Shown: positions 42,673-56,500, numbered from the stretch's first letter. The stretch is 64,000 bases of DNA from Zygnema circumcarinatum (GCA_037447605.1 CM074809.1:2479297-2543296); one strand, 5' to 3'. The notes: generated by a model not told the origin, from the letters alone. Translations and numbers: made by a program.

Positions 42673-45165
42673 ATGGCGCTCGCGGCTGCCGTAGACTGCT
42701 CTGCGCTGCACGTGCTTCGAGCGCAGCCTTCGGCGAGCAGGAGTGAGTTTAATTCGCTTTGTGAGCAGCGGCTGCTGAGCTATGTGGACAGCGGGAGGAC
42801 AGTTCAGGCGGGAGCATCAAAAACCGTGAAGGAGAGGAAGGATGGAAGAGGCAGGAGAGCAGTGGCATCAGCAACGGCAGCTGCGGATGCGGCAACATCG
42901 GAGGCAGTGACTGTGTCGGAGAAAGGCAAGATTCTGCTGGAGGTGAAGGGGCTCCGGGCGATTATAGCAGAAACGGAGACGGAGATATTGAGGGGAGTCG
43001 ACCTGATTATTCGGGAGGGGGAAGTAAGTTGGTGACTTTGAGCTCTTGGCATTTTGCCTTCACACTCTGCACCTTTCATTTGTATGGCACTCTTTAGTCA
43101 TGCCCCTAATTACACTCTCGTGCGTGCATTTCTCGAAGTTAATTATCTGGTCTTCGTTATGCGCCTTCTATTTTTATGACAGATATTGAAGCTGGCTTGC
43201 TTGGGCACAGGTGCATGCGATTATGGGGAAGAACGGCTCCGGAAAAAGCACATTAACGAAGGTATGTCCGTCTTAGAGTACTTTGCTCCCATGAACCTGA
43301 TAATCTTAAGAAAGGGCAGAAGGAACGTGATGAACGGAAGGATAGGTGCTCCCGCAATTTTTCGGTAGCCTTTGGAAGACCAACATGTCGGACTGTGATG
43401 CATACTCAAGGAAGTTCATCCGTGTAGACTGCAGGACAGACACTTATCATTTACCTTATTACTGAACTTAAGCTATTAAAAACACTCTGGTCCTTTTGTT
43501 TTTAAGTCTTGACGACAAGCTGACATCGGAACCGGCAAACGAAACGTTTTGTGTCCCAATGAAATTGTTCTGTGAAGAACTGGTCCGCTGTCTCCTATCT
43601 TCCTCTTCCGTTTCCCCCTTACGCCCCTCTCCCTCCCGAAGCCTGTGGGCCATCTCATTATGACGGTCAGGGAGTGGCTGCAATTGGCAACCCCTAGCTG
43701 GCTGTCTTTCACCTCTTGCCAAACCGTCTCGTGTTTGGGTCTCTTGTCAAACAGTTTTTCTCGCCCCTGGCGGCATTTCAAGTTTGTTCTGACGCCTGCT
43801 GCAGGTGCTGGTGGGTCATCCGGACTACGAGGTGACAGGTGGCACTGCGATGTACAAGGGGCAGAATTTGTTTGACCTTGAGCCTGAGGAAAGGAGCCAT
43901 GCAGGCTTGTTTTTAAGTTTTCAGTCACCTGTGGAGATACCAGGTGTCAACAATGTAGACTTTCTCCGCATGGCATGCAATGCGAAAAGGGCAGCCCACG
44001 GCCTTCCAGAGCTAGAACCTCTAGAGGTACTCTTTCTGCTCAGAGGCGAGTAACTTTGTTGAAATTTTAAGATGTTAAGTCAAGGAGTCTGGATGATTAC
44101 AGTCCTGATCATTGCTTTGCTACCAAAGACGAGTGGAATTTTCTGTTCTTTCTTTGATTAAACTTGGGGTCAACCTCAGACAAAAGGTGGTCCAACGGTT
44201 GACTGAACTACATCTCTGTGTGGTGCAGTTTTACGGTTTTCTTTCACCCAAGCTTGACGAATTACGAATGGATATGAGCTACTTGCAGCGTAATGTCAAC
44301 GAAGGCTTCAGTGGGGGGGAAAAGAAGCGGAATGAGATTTTGCAGCTAGCAGTGAGTGAAAATGGCACTCCCTTTCTACGTCTTGTCGTGGTCTATTAGT
44401 GTCGGAAGCTTGTTTCATTCAGTCTGCTTGTGCAATTTCGTACGCTTTAATGCCCTAATAAATAGGGCTCTCATCTGACTTCGACGTGAAGAAGTGGAAC
44501 GCAAGGGATGGGAAGCGAATGCCAATGAAAAGCGAGAGTGATGCAGACAAGGGTGACAATGATTGTGTTGCTGCAGGTTCTGGAAGCTGAGTTAGCAATT
44601 TTGGATGAAATAGATTCTGGATTGGACATTGACGCTCTGCGCGACGTGTCCTTGGCGGTCAACGGATTGCGAAAGCCTGACCGATCGCTTCTTATGATCA
44701 CTCATTATCAGCGGCTGCTTGATTACATCCAGCCAGATTTCGTCCATATTATGGTAAACACCGAGGGACTTTGCTCATTGCTCATTGTCCCCCTATAGGC
44801 CGTATCCCCTCCCATGTGTACTACTAGTCCACTTTCTCCTCTTCTTACCTATTTAATCTCACATGGCAGAACAGGGAGCACTCGTGCCTGTTGGGTTATG
44901 TGAAGTTTCAGCTTGTCAAGTAAATCTGCGTTGCTTTTGCATTACATGAAGCCTTGTCCTTGCGTTGTCACCAATTGCATCATTGGGCTTCTTTTGTGGC
45001 GTGCGTGAAAGCTGGTCATTTGTCCAAACATTGGGACTACTTGGGGATGTTTTAACTGGGCCGTCGACTGTGTGTTGGCAGGAGAGTGGGCGGATTGTGA
45101 AGACGGGCGACCTGTCATTGGCGAAGGAGCTAGAGGCTGGCGGATATGCAGCCGTACAAGTGTAA
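42673..45165 (+). CDS. SUFC: Plastid SufC, ABC-type ATPase of the SUF iron-sulfur cluster machinery
   Basis: ATPase of the SufBCD scaffold complex that assembles Fe-S clusters in plastids (ABCI6 in Arabidopsis). Six exons: 42673-43023, 43211-43261, 43805-44026, 44229-44351, 44577-44753 and 45082-45165. All phases close and give 335 residues. Roughly the first 80 residues are Ser/Ala/Arg-rich, like a chloroplast transit peptide. Motifs: Walker [10 protein letters not shown] (123-131), Q-loop [11 protein letters not shown], a long helical insertion, signature [11 protein letters not shown] (234-244), Walker [15 protein letters not shown] (255-268) and H-loop MITHYQRLL (His292). The C-terminus [10 protein letters not shown]...LEAGGY is standard SufC. 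All catalytic residues are present. It is preceded by a G-box minisatellite. Confidence 0.95.
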
Positions 45166-46230
45166 CGAGAGGTGTAGACCTGCCAGCGCTGGCTATGGCA
45201 TGCATGGCACGCTGGACTGCCAACATGCGGCATATGGTGGCGGTCTTCACGGCCATTGGACGGGTTCATGTGTTCCTTAGTATTCTGCTCTTAAAGATGC
45301 GCACAAGCTGACTTTCATGCTTCTCCTGCTGGAAGAATGTGGGCATTTTCTAATGGTTGGTGTTTACTGCATTGGTTGGAATCACTACTTAGAAAAAAAA
45401 AGTGCAAATTTTATACATCGACTAGCAGACTCGAAATCACGCCTCATAGTATGGAAACGGTGTGCTTTAACCGCAATATTTTATCGCAAGATAAGTTTAT
45501 TTGCATAAAAAGAATCTACATAAAACAACAAGGTTCCCTAACCAACGGTTCAAACTATTCGCAATGAACAGTTGTTCAGAAATCAATAGTTAGTGACTAT
45601 TCCAATAGTTGATCCAGTGGTCCAACGTGTGAACTACTGTCATTAAAAAAATCCACGTGATGCTCGCTTTCTTTCTCCAAACTCTGTCGCCACAAGAGTT
45701 CATGCGCCACACGTGGATCCCATTGCGGTCCCTTTCACGGACGGTGCACGGTGGAGCTTAAACCAATGTGCCCATGCTCTCCCCCTCACTCTTCAAACAG
45801 ATAGCACCCTCCTATGTCTCCCCACTCTCATCAGAAGACCAATATATGAGTAAAACAAGAAACTGGTCCAGTCAAAGTTTTCAATTACCTGCTTTACATT
45901 TCAGAGAAGAGACACACTCACATCGGATTTAATTCTTAAGCGTATATACATTGGTGGTCAGCTTACACTGATATACGGCTGCCATTCTCATGTGAAGGCA
46001 AGGAACCCTAAAGCCTATTGGCCATCTCCCTTCCAGGAACATAGGCCTCCTCCCACTTCACTTAATTACAGAGACACCAGCGGCGATCCAAGAACTGCCT
46101 GTAAGGCGGTACACACCATGGAACAGTTCTGTCCTTCATTCCAAGTAGGAAACTTTTATGGCACAGCGACTGCACCACCTGTAATGACCAGCAGAATTTG
46201 GCTCTGCCTGCGCCTGCATCCATGTTCTCC
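45166..46230. other. Convergent intergenic region
   Basis: It lies between the stops of SufC (+) and FIS1 (-) and contains both 3' UTRs. ACGTG motifs occur at about 45652 and 45709. No gene or structured repeat is recognised. Confidence 0.45.
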
Positions 46231-48318
46231 TCAATGCCTGCGGCCTGAAGCGAGTATAGCTGCAAGGCCTCCTGCGACAATAGCTGCAGCTCCAGCAGCG
46301 ATGCCAATGCCGATTACACCGTCTGCACACATGAAGGACCAGCTGGTTTGGTAAATTGCAGGAAGAAGGGCAGACTGGAGGACAAAATAGGTCCTGACAA
46401 TCCACCTTCAGCACATTCCATAACTTTCCTTAGCTGCCGGAATTCTCTCAAGAGTACACAGCATGCTTTCTGCATGATGAAACTCCTGACGCGCTACTTC
46501 CATTTCAAACATTTCAAGTAAAGCGTCCACTGCATAACTTTTCCCAACCAGAATCAATGTTCTTTCAAGAACAGAAACAAGCTCCTGCTTGTGCTAGAAG
46601 TTATCACGGATGCGGAGCATGACAATAGTACCCTTGCGTTTCTACAGCTCGAGGATAGAATTGCTGGAACAGCACATACCTGCTTTGATTTTCTCCTCGA
46701 TCATTTTCTTCAACATGGCAGCTTGTCGAAAATCTGGGGCTATCTGCACTTGTAACACAACATATTCTAGTTCAGAAAAACAGTGTAAAAGATAGAGTCC
46801 TGTAAATTTCACCTAAAACCTTGATGGTTGTCCAACATGAGGTATGTCACGACTATTGGTTCATTCCGGGAGAATCAAAGCCCACAACAGCAAGACGTAA
46901 ATGTAATGAAAGGAGCCGCATCCTCACCTCCAAGGCCTCATCGACGAGCTTTCGGCTACGTGAATATTCACTGGTCCGAAAGTAGCCGACAGCCATCAAA
47001 TATAAAATCTCGCGCTGCTCTGCTGAACTGTTCTTAATGGCCAACTGTGCTGTAAACAATGACAGGGCCCACGTAAGCCCAGCCATACTTTGCAGAGCAC
47101 AAAATATAACGAGGCAAAAGCGCAAAGCAGGCAAAGAAAACTGTGAGGTGAGAAAAGAAAAGAAGTAGGTACTGTATTCAAAAAAATAATAGAGAAACAG
47201 TCTACGGTAGCTTACAGAAGTAGCGGAATGGAAGAAAGCAAGACCATAGAATTCAATCATAACAAAATGCAGCCACAAGATTGAGTCCGCTGAAAAGGCA
47301 GGCGTCACATCCAACTTGACCCTTACGATGGATTCAATTTAAAAAAAAAAACAAATCTGTCAATCAGAAATGAAAAAAATGATAAAACGATTGGAAAGGA
47401 AACATGGAGCCCAGCAACAGTGTACGCCCAGCCTCACAAAGTTCCACAACCAAAAAATAACGTTGATAGTAAGACGCTAGCAAGAGATCCGCTCCTATTA
47501 TCAACAAACATCTCATGGGAGAAGCCCCGAAAGGAACACTGTTCGCAACCTAAGCAGATGACAACATCCTGTGTATACTACTTTCCGCCTTGTGAATACA
47601 AAGGAGCAGTTCCGGCCACTTTTCAATTCAAGCCAAAACAAGTTAGTTGGTTTAGTCTAAGTTTTGTGCTGGTAGACTTGTGAGAAAACTTCTGAAACAG
47701 TGATATACTAAGGTTGGACGCTCGACTCTGAAACATCACTTCATTCAACAAGCGCAACAAGTAGACAGATGACCAAAACGACTGGGAAGAAGTTGCCATG
47801 GAAGTGAATGAGAACCTCGTGTCATGGCAATTCGTCATACTGGCGATTCAGTAGCAACGGCCCACTGCTCAAGCACTCACTCTCAAGCATGGCGATTCCA
47901 CGCTGAATGTCTGGAGTCTGATGTGAGTGCACGAGGGCCCAGGCCAGGCGCATCACGTTTTCTTTCTGATTAGTGAGGCCAGGCTCCCTTCCCGACGCTT
48001 CACGTTCACATTTCTGCATCATCAACACCTTCACTCCTGAGACAACGGAGAAGTTCACGCAGACAAGCAGAACAGCCTTGCCTACCCAGCAACGAAAGGA
48101 TTCCGAGTTACAAGCGTACAAAATCACTCCTGTGACTGCTGATAAGGTATCCAGCAAAATGGATGCGGGAGCCTATGTGCTAAATCATTATAATCACTAT
48201 CGAGGCGGACGTCCAAGAGCTGGGAAATGTCAGCGACCTCAATCGTTTCAGCGTCTGTCCAAGGCAACGTGTCTCCGGCGACGAATAGAGACGAGATGTT
48301 CTCAAAGAAGGAGGCCAT
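46231..48318 (-). CDS. FIS1: Mitochondrial fission 1 protein (FIS1)
   Basis: Tail-anchored adaptor on mitochondria and peroxisomes in the organelle-division machinery. Five exons: 48238-48318, 47881-48013, 46928-47049, 46680-46743 and 46231-46322. All junctions close in phase and give 163 residues, the plant FIS1 size. The N-terminus is MASFFENISSLFVAGDTLPW. TPR-like helices follow (ENVMRLAWALVHS, DIQRGIAMLE, EILYLMAVGYFRTSEYSRSR, APDFRQAAMLKKMIEEK). A C-terminal membrane tail (GVIGIGIAAGAAAIVAGGLA) ends with two arginines. The donor after exon 1 (GAG|gtcgct) is weak, but the resulting junction TIE-KCERE matches the family. The gene is divergent from SLD5, with a foldback element in between. 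Confidence 0.95.
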
Positions 48319-48735
48319 TGCGTCGCCGACCACTTGACAAGGTCGTTCCACTGATGAAGCTAAATTCTAGCTCCTCACACAAGCTCTCTCCCTTTGCAAG
48401 CTGGCTTTGCCGCCAAAGCACGCAGATGAGGAGCCAACGGAGATGCAGCAAGAAAGTCGGAAAAGAATATGCGGATGCTCTCGTTCTCGCGATGCGGGAG
48501 GGAGGGAGGAAGGGAGGGAGGGAGCCACAAGCTCTTCCAAGGGGAGGGGAGGAAAGGGAAGCGAGCAGGCGGGCGGAAAGACGTGTGGACGAAGACAACG
48601 CCTTTCCTCTCCTCTCCCGTCCAAATATTTTTTTACGAAGAATATTCTCAAGCGGCTAAAGTATTTGCACCACGGGTCCGTACGGCGTACGGCTCGCGTT
48701 GGCACCGTACGGCCATTATTTTTTAGTTTTTTTTT

Positions 48736-49684
48736 GGGTAGTGATATTTCCACCCCTTTTTTGGATCCAAACACCCCTTCCCGGCCGGGCAGATTTCCAA
48801 AGGCATTAAAAACGGAGAATGCTTTTTTCACACCTTTTTGGAATCGATACCCACCTTCTTCCGTCGGCTGATTTTATTTTTGCTAACCAAGGGAAATGAT
48901 ACCCCGTCACTGCATTTTGAATACTGTATCCCGCCTCCCTGAAATTTTTTTTTTGAGGGAAAGAAATATCTGCCAGCCCGAATCCGCTCGAAGTGGAAGA
49001 TCCGTCCGCCACGAGATCGTTCGCGGGTGTCCGTCCTTCACACGTGTGTGTCAATCGCAGCTGTCGATTCCCTCGCAGATCGCACCACTGCAGATCACCG
49101 TTCGATCTGCAGCCGGGCTCGATCTTAGCGAATGGAAAGCGCCCACGAGTCCCGTTAAAGCCGGATCGCCCGTGCGAGTGCGCGCGTCCCTCGGCCCGAG
49201 ATCTCGTCATTGTTAGCTCTCAGCCAATAAACAGCTGCCACGTGTTACAGTTTTGACGTGGAAAATTTTGATTGGTCCAAGCTCTCAATGTACGAAATTT
49301 TGGGTTCCTCAAAGTTGCGACCGTACAACATTTGTACGGACAACTTTTGAGGCGACTTTGGCGGGATACGTGGGCTCGTGCCATTCGCTGTGACCGAGCC
49401 CGGCTGCAGATCAAATAGTGATCTGTCGTGTTGCGATCTGCGAGGGAATCGACGGCTGCGATTGACCGCACGCGTGAAAAGAAATTCAGGTAGGCGGGAT
49501 ATTCTAAATGGGGTGACGGGTTATCATTTTTCTTGTTTCGCAAAAATAAAATCTGCCGATGGAGGGTGGGTATCGATTCCAAAAAGGTGTGAAAAAAGCA
49601 TTTTCCGTTTTTAATCCTTTTTGAAATCTGCCCGGCCGGGAAGGGGTGTTTGGATCCAAAAAAGGGGTGGAAATATCACTACCC
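48736..49684. mobile_element. Long foldback (inverted-repeat) element between FIS1 and SLD5
   Basis: The outer 62 bp (48736-48797) is exactly complementary to 49623-49684, beginning GGGTAGTGATATTTCC. Similarity continues imperfectly inward over about 200 bp per arm. A further inner pair matches: about 49058-49137 against 49380-49463 (cores ATCTGCAGCCGGGCTCG and CGAGCCCGGCTGCAGAT). Nearly the whole 949 bp is thus one interrupted palindrome. There is no transposase frame. The outer ends abut T-rich DNA, so a target duplication cannot be read. Other possible frames here are by-products of the palindrome. It lies 417 bp before the FIS1 ATG and 278 bp before the SLD5 ATG. Confidence 0.88.
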
Positions 49685-49962
49685 TTTTTTTTTTTTTGTA
49701 AACACAGGAATTGTTCACTTACGAAACAAGACCCCACCGCTTACAGTGGTACTGTATTGCGTATTGCCAAGCGGCCGACTGCTCCTTCAGAATTGTAAAT
49801 AGTTCAGGCGCAAATTGTGTTGCTCTGCCCGTTTCGAACGAGTGCCCTGTGCCCGTTCGCGGGCGAGGCGCTGCTTGCAGGCCATGGCCGGCAAGGCGAA
49901 GTGCCCGCGCCAGTAGCAGCAGGCAGAGGCGAGCTGCGGAGAGGCAGGGCTGGAGGGGGGCC

Positions 49963-50914
49963 ATGGACGCCGCAGAGGAGACGCCGGAGCAGGCCGCGCT
50001 CATCTCTGACGTGGAGCGTCTCAAGATTGTGTGGCGGAACGAGAAGGCCGCGCCCGAGATTTTGGCGCATCAAGGGGACCTCGTCGCTCGCCTCGCTGAG
50101 CAGATTCAGCTGCTGGTAAGGGCTCAGGGAGGGTGCAGGTTGCGGGAGGGGCCCAGCAGGGGCAATTGATTGCAATAGTCCTTGTCCTACCGGGTTCTTC
50201 AGAAATGCAAAGGCGTGCTGAAATGCGATTGCTTTTGAAAAGAGGATCGATGAGGTGGGGTTGAGTTAAATGCCTGAGGATTAAACGTGTTTTTAGGGCT
50301 GAGTCTCTCTCTGGCTAGCTTCTGTGCTTGTGCTTCCGGCGGCATCTGCGGTTTTGGATATTAGGCGGACAATGGGACGACTTGAAGGTTCCTCTATTGT
50401 TCAAATCCCTGTTTGGATTATGAGTCGTTATAAAAAGGTTCCGCTTTATTTTTTGTTTTTTGTTTCAGTCCTCCGCACCAGAATGCCTTGAAGGCCACAT
50501 GCCCCTTAATAATTTGGTGGCTCCCTCCAGATGGAAAACACTTCTCACCTCGACTTAGAATGTGTTGCCACTTAGCCACTGCAGTCTATGATGGAAATTG
50601 CGACAAGACCTTACTGTTAGAGTACATTCAACTTTTCGAAGTAAAGTCGACCCCATTCTTTTCTTTTTTAGAAGCAGGAAATCTCAGAATTGCAAATTTT
50701 ACGTGATAGTTCTTGAATAAAAACGACCATAAACGAGCATTTTAGCACCCTGACTCAGTTTGAACATATTGGACTTCCCAAGCATGTAACGATTGTAAAT
50801 TGAGATTCGCGGCGTCAGAGACAGAGCAAAGAACAATCGGATGATTGAATCAAACAACTTGAAAAGTGGGAGCTCTTCCTGGATTTTTCATTTCTAGAGG
50901 TGACAGAAATTCAG

Positions 50915-50964
<50 letters not shown>

Positions 50965-52771
50965 AAAGTCCAGTCTGTTCGCTGGATATCAGCCATAACT
51001 CATTGCTTATAGGCAGCCTTTGTACGTACCGGTGTTAGAGTGGTTCAGGAGCTGTATGTCAATTTCTTTTTGACGTTGCTCGTTTATGTGTGTACCTTGT
51101 AGGAAGAAACCATCGCCGATTTCGCATCCGACTCGAGCCAATCACTGCAAGTCCAGCTTTACACCATGGATGTAAATCGAGCGAGCTTTCTCGTGCGGGC
51201 CTATTTGAAAGTACGACTCAGCAAGGTCTGTGGAAGAACCGAGTATGAATTCCTGACTGATGACTTTTGCTCTGAAATGGAAGGTTGATTGATCTGTGTC
51301 ATTTCGTAGTATGTGGTTGATGTTCTGTTCAAAACAGACATGCATGTTATGCTCATGGGAAAGACTTACAGTGTAGTAACATGTCTGAAAATACGAGATA
51401 TAGATACCAAATTAAAGATTTTTAACCCACATGTAAGAACTTTGTTTATGCTGATTGCTACAGCAATGAAGGGAAGAATGACCAAATACATTGCTGACGA
51501 TCGTCAGTTGCCTTAGCTTCCCTGTGGATATCGGAGTCATTTCTGAATGTGGTTTCAAAATCAGCCTGATACTGTTATTTGACAAGGGAGCTTAGCCCTT
51601 GAAGCGTGCTGCATTGTACTTTGTACAAGTTAAAGTTGACTTGGGCCATAAGAATCTTGTTTTGGGTGATAGCATGGGGCCATAGATTGAGGAGTATGCG
51701 CTTCAGATTTGCAATACTCCGGAGATATTTAGCCGATTATCACAAGAGGAACAAGAGTATGCTCGTAGGTGAGCCTTGAAATCCGAATGCTCTTGTCAAG
51801 TACTCGGGGGGTTGAGAACACCTGGGGCTCACATTCCTAATGTAACGCAAAAAAAGAAATGGTTTCCTTTTTTATACTTCCCTGTGTATGATATCTTGTA
51901 ACATACGTTTGGAGCCACATAGCGCTATTCAATCTTTGTCTGCTAGTGTTTTGATGAAGTTCACAACTATGCTGTGGTGAATTGCGGCTTGTGCATTTCG
52001 CAGGACGGTGGACACATTGGGAAAGCATTATGGGGAATCGTTTCTGGACAAGTTACCGCCAGACTACAGGTCCATGTTGCAGCAAGGTGGATTTGATCAG
52101 CAGGAGGGTGCTTCTGACATGAGTATCCACCCTTAGACGAGGCAGAAGTTGTGAGGCTGCAATTTAGAGCTTTCCCATGTTGCTGCTGAAGATACTGCAA
52201 TACAACCACCTGAAGTGATGTTCGTGAAGTGTGCACTCCATACAGCAGTTCTGTTATGGTTTCAGCGTAGTCTTTCGCTCGTGAGCCTCCTGCAACTCTG
52301 GTGGCTTTCCTCATCCTAACTTGAAGTTATGCAGTGGATGATGCCTTCCTTGACATTTATGCTTTAGTTCCAGAGGCCCCCTTAGACTCCTTTGTCTTCT
52401 GCCGCACGAAGGCCCCTATTGAGGATCTGCAGCTGGATGATACGTAAGCTTATTTTTTTCTCTTTATCCTTCCCTTTTTTTCCCCTCTGCTTCCTTATAT
52501 GTACTTTCAATATTTCTTTCTTACGCAGAATAAACATCGTTTGGATAGTAGCATCTTGCTTCCTTAATAGCCTCTGCTGTATCTCAATTTTTTTTTCAAC
52601 TGTTTGAGCTGTAGAGGGAGCAAAGATGATCCAAGTGAACTGGAGAAGAGGGACTCTTGTTGGCTGTGCAGGGGAGACGAGACGGTGAGCTGGGAGCCGG
52701 AGGAGCTCTACATTTTGCGCTACCGCCCAGTCAGGCAGCTGCTGGAAGACAACGTTATTGAACTCATCTGA
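49963..52771 (+). CDS. SLD5: GINS complex subunit SLD5
   Basis: Subunit of the GINS tetramer, part of the CMG replicative helicase. Six exons: 49963-50115, 51103-51225, 51686-51768, 52004-52122, 52368-52443 and 52615-52771. All phases close and give 236 residues. The N-terminal A-domain contains LISDVERLKIVWRNEKAAPE, LQVQLYTMDVNRASFLVRAY and RLSQEEQEYARR. The C-terminal B-domain contains PEAPLDSFVFCRTK and YILRYRPVRQLLEDNVIELI, as in SLD5 of other eukaryotes. A CWLCRGDE segment in the last exon is slightly unusual. Intron 1 (987 bp) contains a TA microsatellite. Confidence 0.93.
50914..50961. repeat. A-run and (TA)n microsatellite in SLD5 intron 1
   Basis: About 17 A followed by about 15 TA units. 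Confidence 0.97.
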
Positions 52772-53528
52772 TGCCATTGCGGCTTTTTGCTGCAGCCTTT
52801 TGAAAAACTTGTGCAAAGAAAAATGGAAAAAATGTGAAAGTCTGCACTTTACAAGTGCGTTTTGATTACAGTCTAGAAGGAAGAGAAGGCCCGACTTATA
52901 TCAACACGTCCTCTGACATTTTGTCTTCTGTGCTTCTGTAATTTTTTGTTTTAGAGGTTACTGTTCCAGAGCTTAACACCGGGTACTGCACCGTGGAAGT
53001 TTTCACTCCACGACGCCTTGTGTTTTGGAATGTGACTCAATAATTGTGCCACGTACTTTGAACTTTCTGTTTCATTTTTGTTCCATATAGTTCCGTGTGA
53101 TCTAATCTGTATTGCATCACATTCTTAGAACTTCCTGATCGGAATGCCACAAAAATCACAAGGCACCGCAGCTCTGCGTGGTGGATTTAGTCCTTCCGAA
53201 AAAAAAAACAAGAACATCATAATGCAGGAAAATGATTGACCCCGTGCCCTCTCACTTCCTCTTTTGCCCCTCCCCTCGACCTCTCTCCTCCTGTCCCTAT
53301 CTCCTCCTCTCCCCCCATCCGTCGCCCTCCATTCCAGGGCACCGCTCTTACTCGTCAGTGAATGCCGCTCAATCAAGCCAAGGACCGCACTCATTCATTG
53401 AGAAAGGCAAAAAAGGCACCCTTTTTGTAGGTGATTGCACAGGATACAGTAAAACGCTCGCTGAGGCTTTTGCAGTTTGTGGCACAGAGCCGGCAAGCTT
53501 AGCCTCTGATTAGGGCTTGCCTGACAGG
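52772..53528. other. Convergent intergenic region
   Basis: It lies between the stops of SLD5 (+) and the DCD/RING-like gene (-). It contains both 3' UTRs and a pyrimidine-rich stretch at about 53240-53330. No gene is recognised. Confidence 0.45.
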
Positions 53529-56500
53529 TTAAGACCATCTGAAGTGCTTCAAGGATGATACGTTCTTGCCACAAACTCGGCAGCTCGTAATGGAATATTT
53601 TTTTTGACAGTCTTCGCACGGACCGTAATGGGCTGCAATTGCGCAACGACAAGCCAATGGAAGCACGCTAGTCAGGCCAAAGACTCCGCAGTCATCAAGA
53701 CACAAAAAAAATGAATAACGTCTGGAAGAAACAATCCATGGTGGGCCCAGACATTGTTTTGTGTGTAAAAATTGAGGGCAACCGTAGCTTTTGCACTAAG
53801 GTCAAAATGAAGCCTTCAAGATTGTCTGCACTAGTTCTATTGTAAGATGTAGCGAGTGAAATCAAGGGCACACCACTTTACCAAGCATGAAGAATGAAGA
53901 AGCCATAGGAAGAGGGCAGCGCAGCCTTACCACAGTCCAAGACAATGTACTCCGCTTGTCTGGTCTGACAGAAGGTGCAAGCGTGCCGCAGACGTTCGGA
54001 TGGAGGCACCACGCTCGGAGCGACTACGGAATCATAGGCCGGCGGCGCCTTCCCTCTCTCCCCTCCCGCTTCAGCTTGAAAACGATGGGCAGCCGAAAAA
54101 GGATGTGCCTCCATGGCTCGTTCCGCAGTGGACATGGAGGCAGCGCCATGGCCAAGAGGACCATCTGTTCTCATCCCTATAGAGGGCCTCACGGATTCCA
54201 TCGCAGCTACTCTTGAGTTCACTGCAGTAACAAGTTCTCCCGTGGACTTTGCCCCTACCTTTGTTCGGTTCTCTGAGGCTCTCTCAATGGCCTCCTTTGG
54301 GGTATAATAGTGGTTATGGCCATGGGCGGGCAACTCCTGGGAAGCATCTCCTCTGGTCAACGGCAGGCTTGGCCAAGCAGATAGCTCGTTTGGTGACCTC
54401 GAACTAGGGGGCATCCCCTGGAGAGGCGGGCACTGCGAAGCAGCCATGTTTCTCTGTGCCATCTCCCATGGTTGGAGGACTGTATTATTGCGTACAGGGT
54501 TGATCTGCATAAATGGAACAGTAAGGTCAGTTCTCTGTGACAGAAACATTCCCACTGATGAAGTTCAGAATGAATCATGACAAACTTGTGTTCATGTTAC
54601 AAACTGAATGTCAATTCTGGAACAATTCACACTGTTCTAATGAACAGTGTGAATATCCAGTAAGCGGCCTTCAGTCATACAACAGACTCAAGAAGGGCTC
54701 CTTCGTTCACCCGTAACTGCACAAGGTCAGTGCTTTTGCAAAATCTACAAATGCCACCTTACATATTACGATCACATAAAAAATACACAACGCAGTGGCC
54801 ATCAAAACATTTTAAACATGCGTTTCTTTTGATGAGTTGGAGAAGCTCGCCTGGCACCCATACCATGTCCCTTCGTCGATTTTCTCCGTATTTACGTTTC
54901 CTTTTTTCCCTTTTAAGCTATTTTCTGATGAGCCAAAATTCAACGCAAGATTCACCTCTTGCGCTTCTAATCAAACGTCAGCCTATCGTTCATTTACGCA
55001 AACGATATCTGAACATTCTTTTCAATCGACCAGTGAAACCTTCCCAGGAAAATCAGTGCCAAGAATCTTGATGATCGATTGCTTGGTGTTTCTGCAGGTG
55101 AGTTTGTTTTTCCTTTTTCTTTTTTACAGAGACCATTTGCGCCAAACTTTGAAAACGAGCATGGAATGCTATGCAAGCAAGGTGTACTGTTCCCGGTCAG
55201 AGTCTCACTGCATAAGGGACAGCACCTCAACCCCTGAACCCCCCCACGTTAGCAGCCACATCACCCACCTCCATCTCGTCCGCTACTCGCTGCAGAAAAG
55301 TCGTCCCTACCGTCCCATCGCGCGCAAGAGACCAACACTCGGAATCGCCGGGCACACTCATTCTGCACACAGCGCACCAAATGCACTCATTCAAGATACC
55401 CCGCCATCCGTTAATTGGCAACATTCAATAGTTGGAACGTATGACTTCCTCCTTTCCTAGACTCCCTCTGGACAAGAGTCAAGAATGTCGTCGTGCAATG
55501 CCTCCTACGCTTTCCAGGAGATGTGGAGTTCAGAAGTCCCTGTTTCTGCGTCCTATGCAGTGCAAAAGTGACTCACTCACATGATAGCTGCTGTGGAAGA
55601 GCGAAAAATCCCCAGCCTATCCCTTCAGCAAATATGCAGGTGCCACTCTAATTGCGACTCTAAAGCTCCACCCAGAAATAAGTGCTTGTCTGCAGTCTTC
55701 GTGGACAGTGTCCTAGTGGTTTCCTGTACTTACCTGAGCCATTGCCCCTGCTCCTCCTCCCCCGCCACGAGCGCCCCGGGCAGCAGGACACCCAATTCCT
55801 GTGCCATTCTGTCGGGCCACCGCCGCACTCTGTGACAGGAGGGAGAGACGACCTGCACCGACAAGCAGGGATTACAGGGATTACAGGGCAGCCTTGTTGG
55901 CAGGTTTGCAGGTGGGCTTCTTCTTACGTTTTGCTGGAATGTGTCTTCCAAGACCACCAACATTTGGGGCCGAAATCTCATTCAAGCACGAGAAGCAGCT
56001 ATAGATCAAAGCATGTCTGTTTACATGACGCTGACTAATTTTCGCAAAAATGATGCGATTTGGATTGCATTCCACATTAACTACTACTTGGACTCTAAGC
56101 TAAGATTGGAAATAGTAAGAAAGTCAGAGAATGGCAACCAATTCCTCTGGTACTGAGAAAAACTACGTCGTCATGTAGAATAAATTCAAACAAAACCCTG
56201 TGTCGACGAGATTTTGAGACACTGCCAGAACACCCAGCCACTCTGAGAATCAAGTGTGTAGAACCAAACAGACTAAGCTCAGGTCATGACCCATTCCAAT
56301 ATCGGCTGTAAAGACTTCAGCGTTAAGGCATTCCCACATCCCAGGATCAAGACCGAGCACATGAACACCTTCTGAAAGACCTTGCCTACCTTGTATACCC
56401 ACGGAAACTTTAGTCTCCCTGTGCGTGTCTCTACTAGCGTTGGTGTTGCCGACGATGACGACGTTTCCCCCCAGTCAGGTGGGTCCACAGTCCACCCCTT

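Noticed and set aside
48407-48871. 154-codon frames on both strands next to and inside the foldback element
   Set aside because: They are produced by the inverted repeat and purine-rich DNA upstream of FIS1; no domain, no conserved texture.
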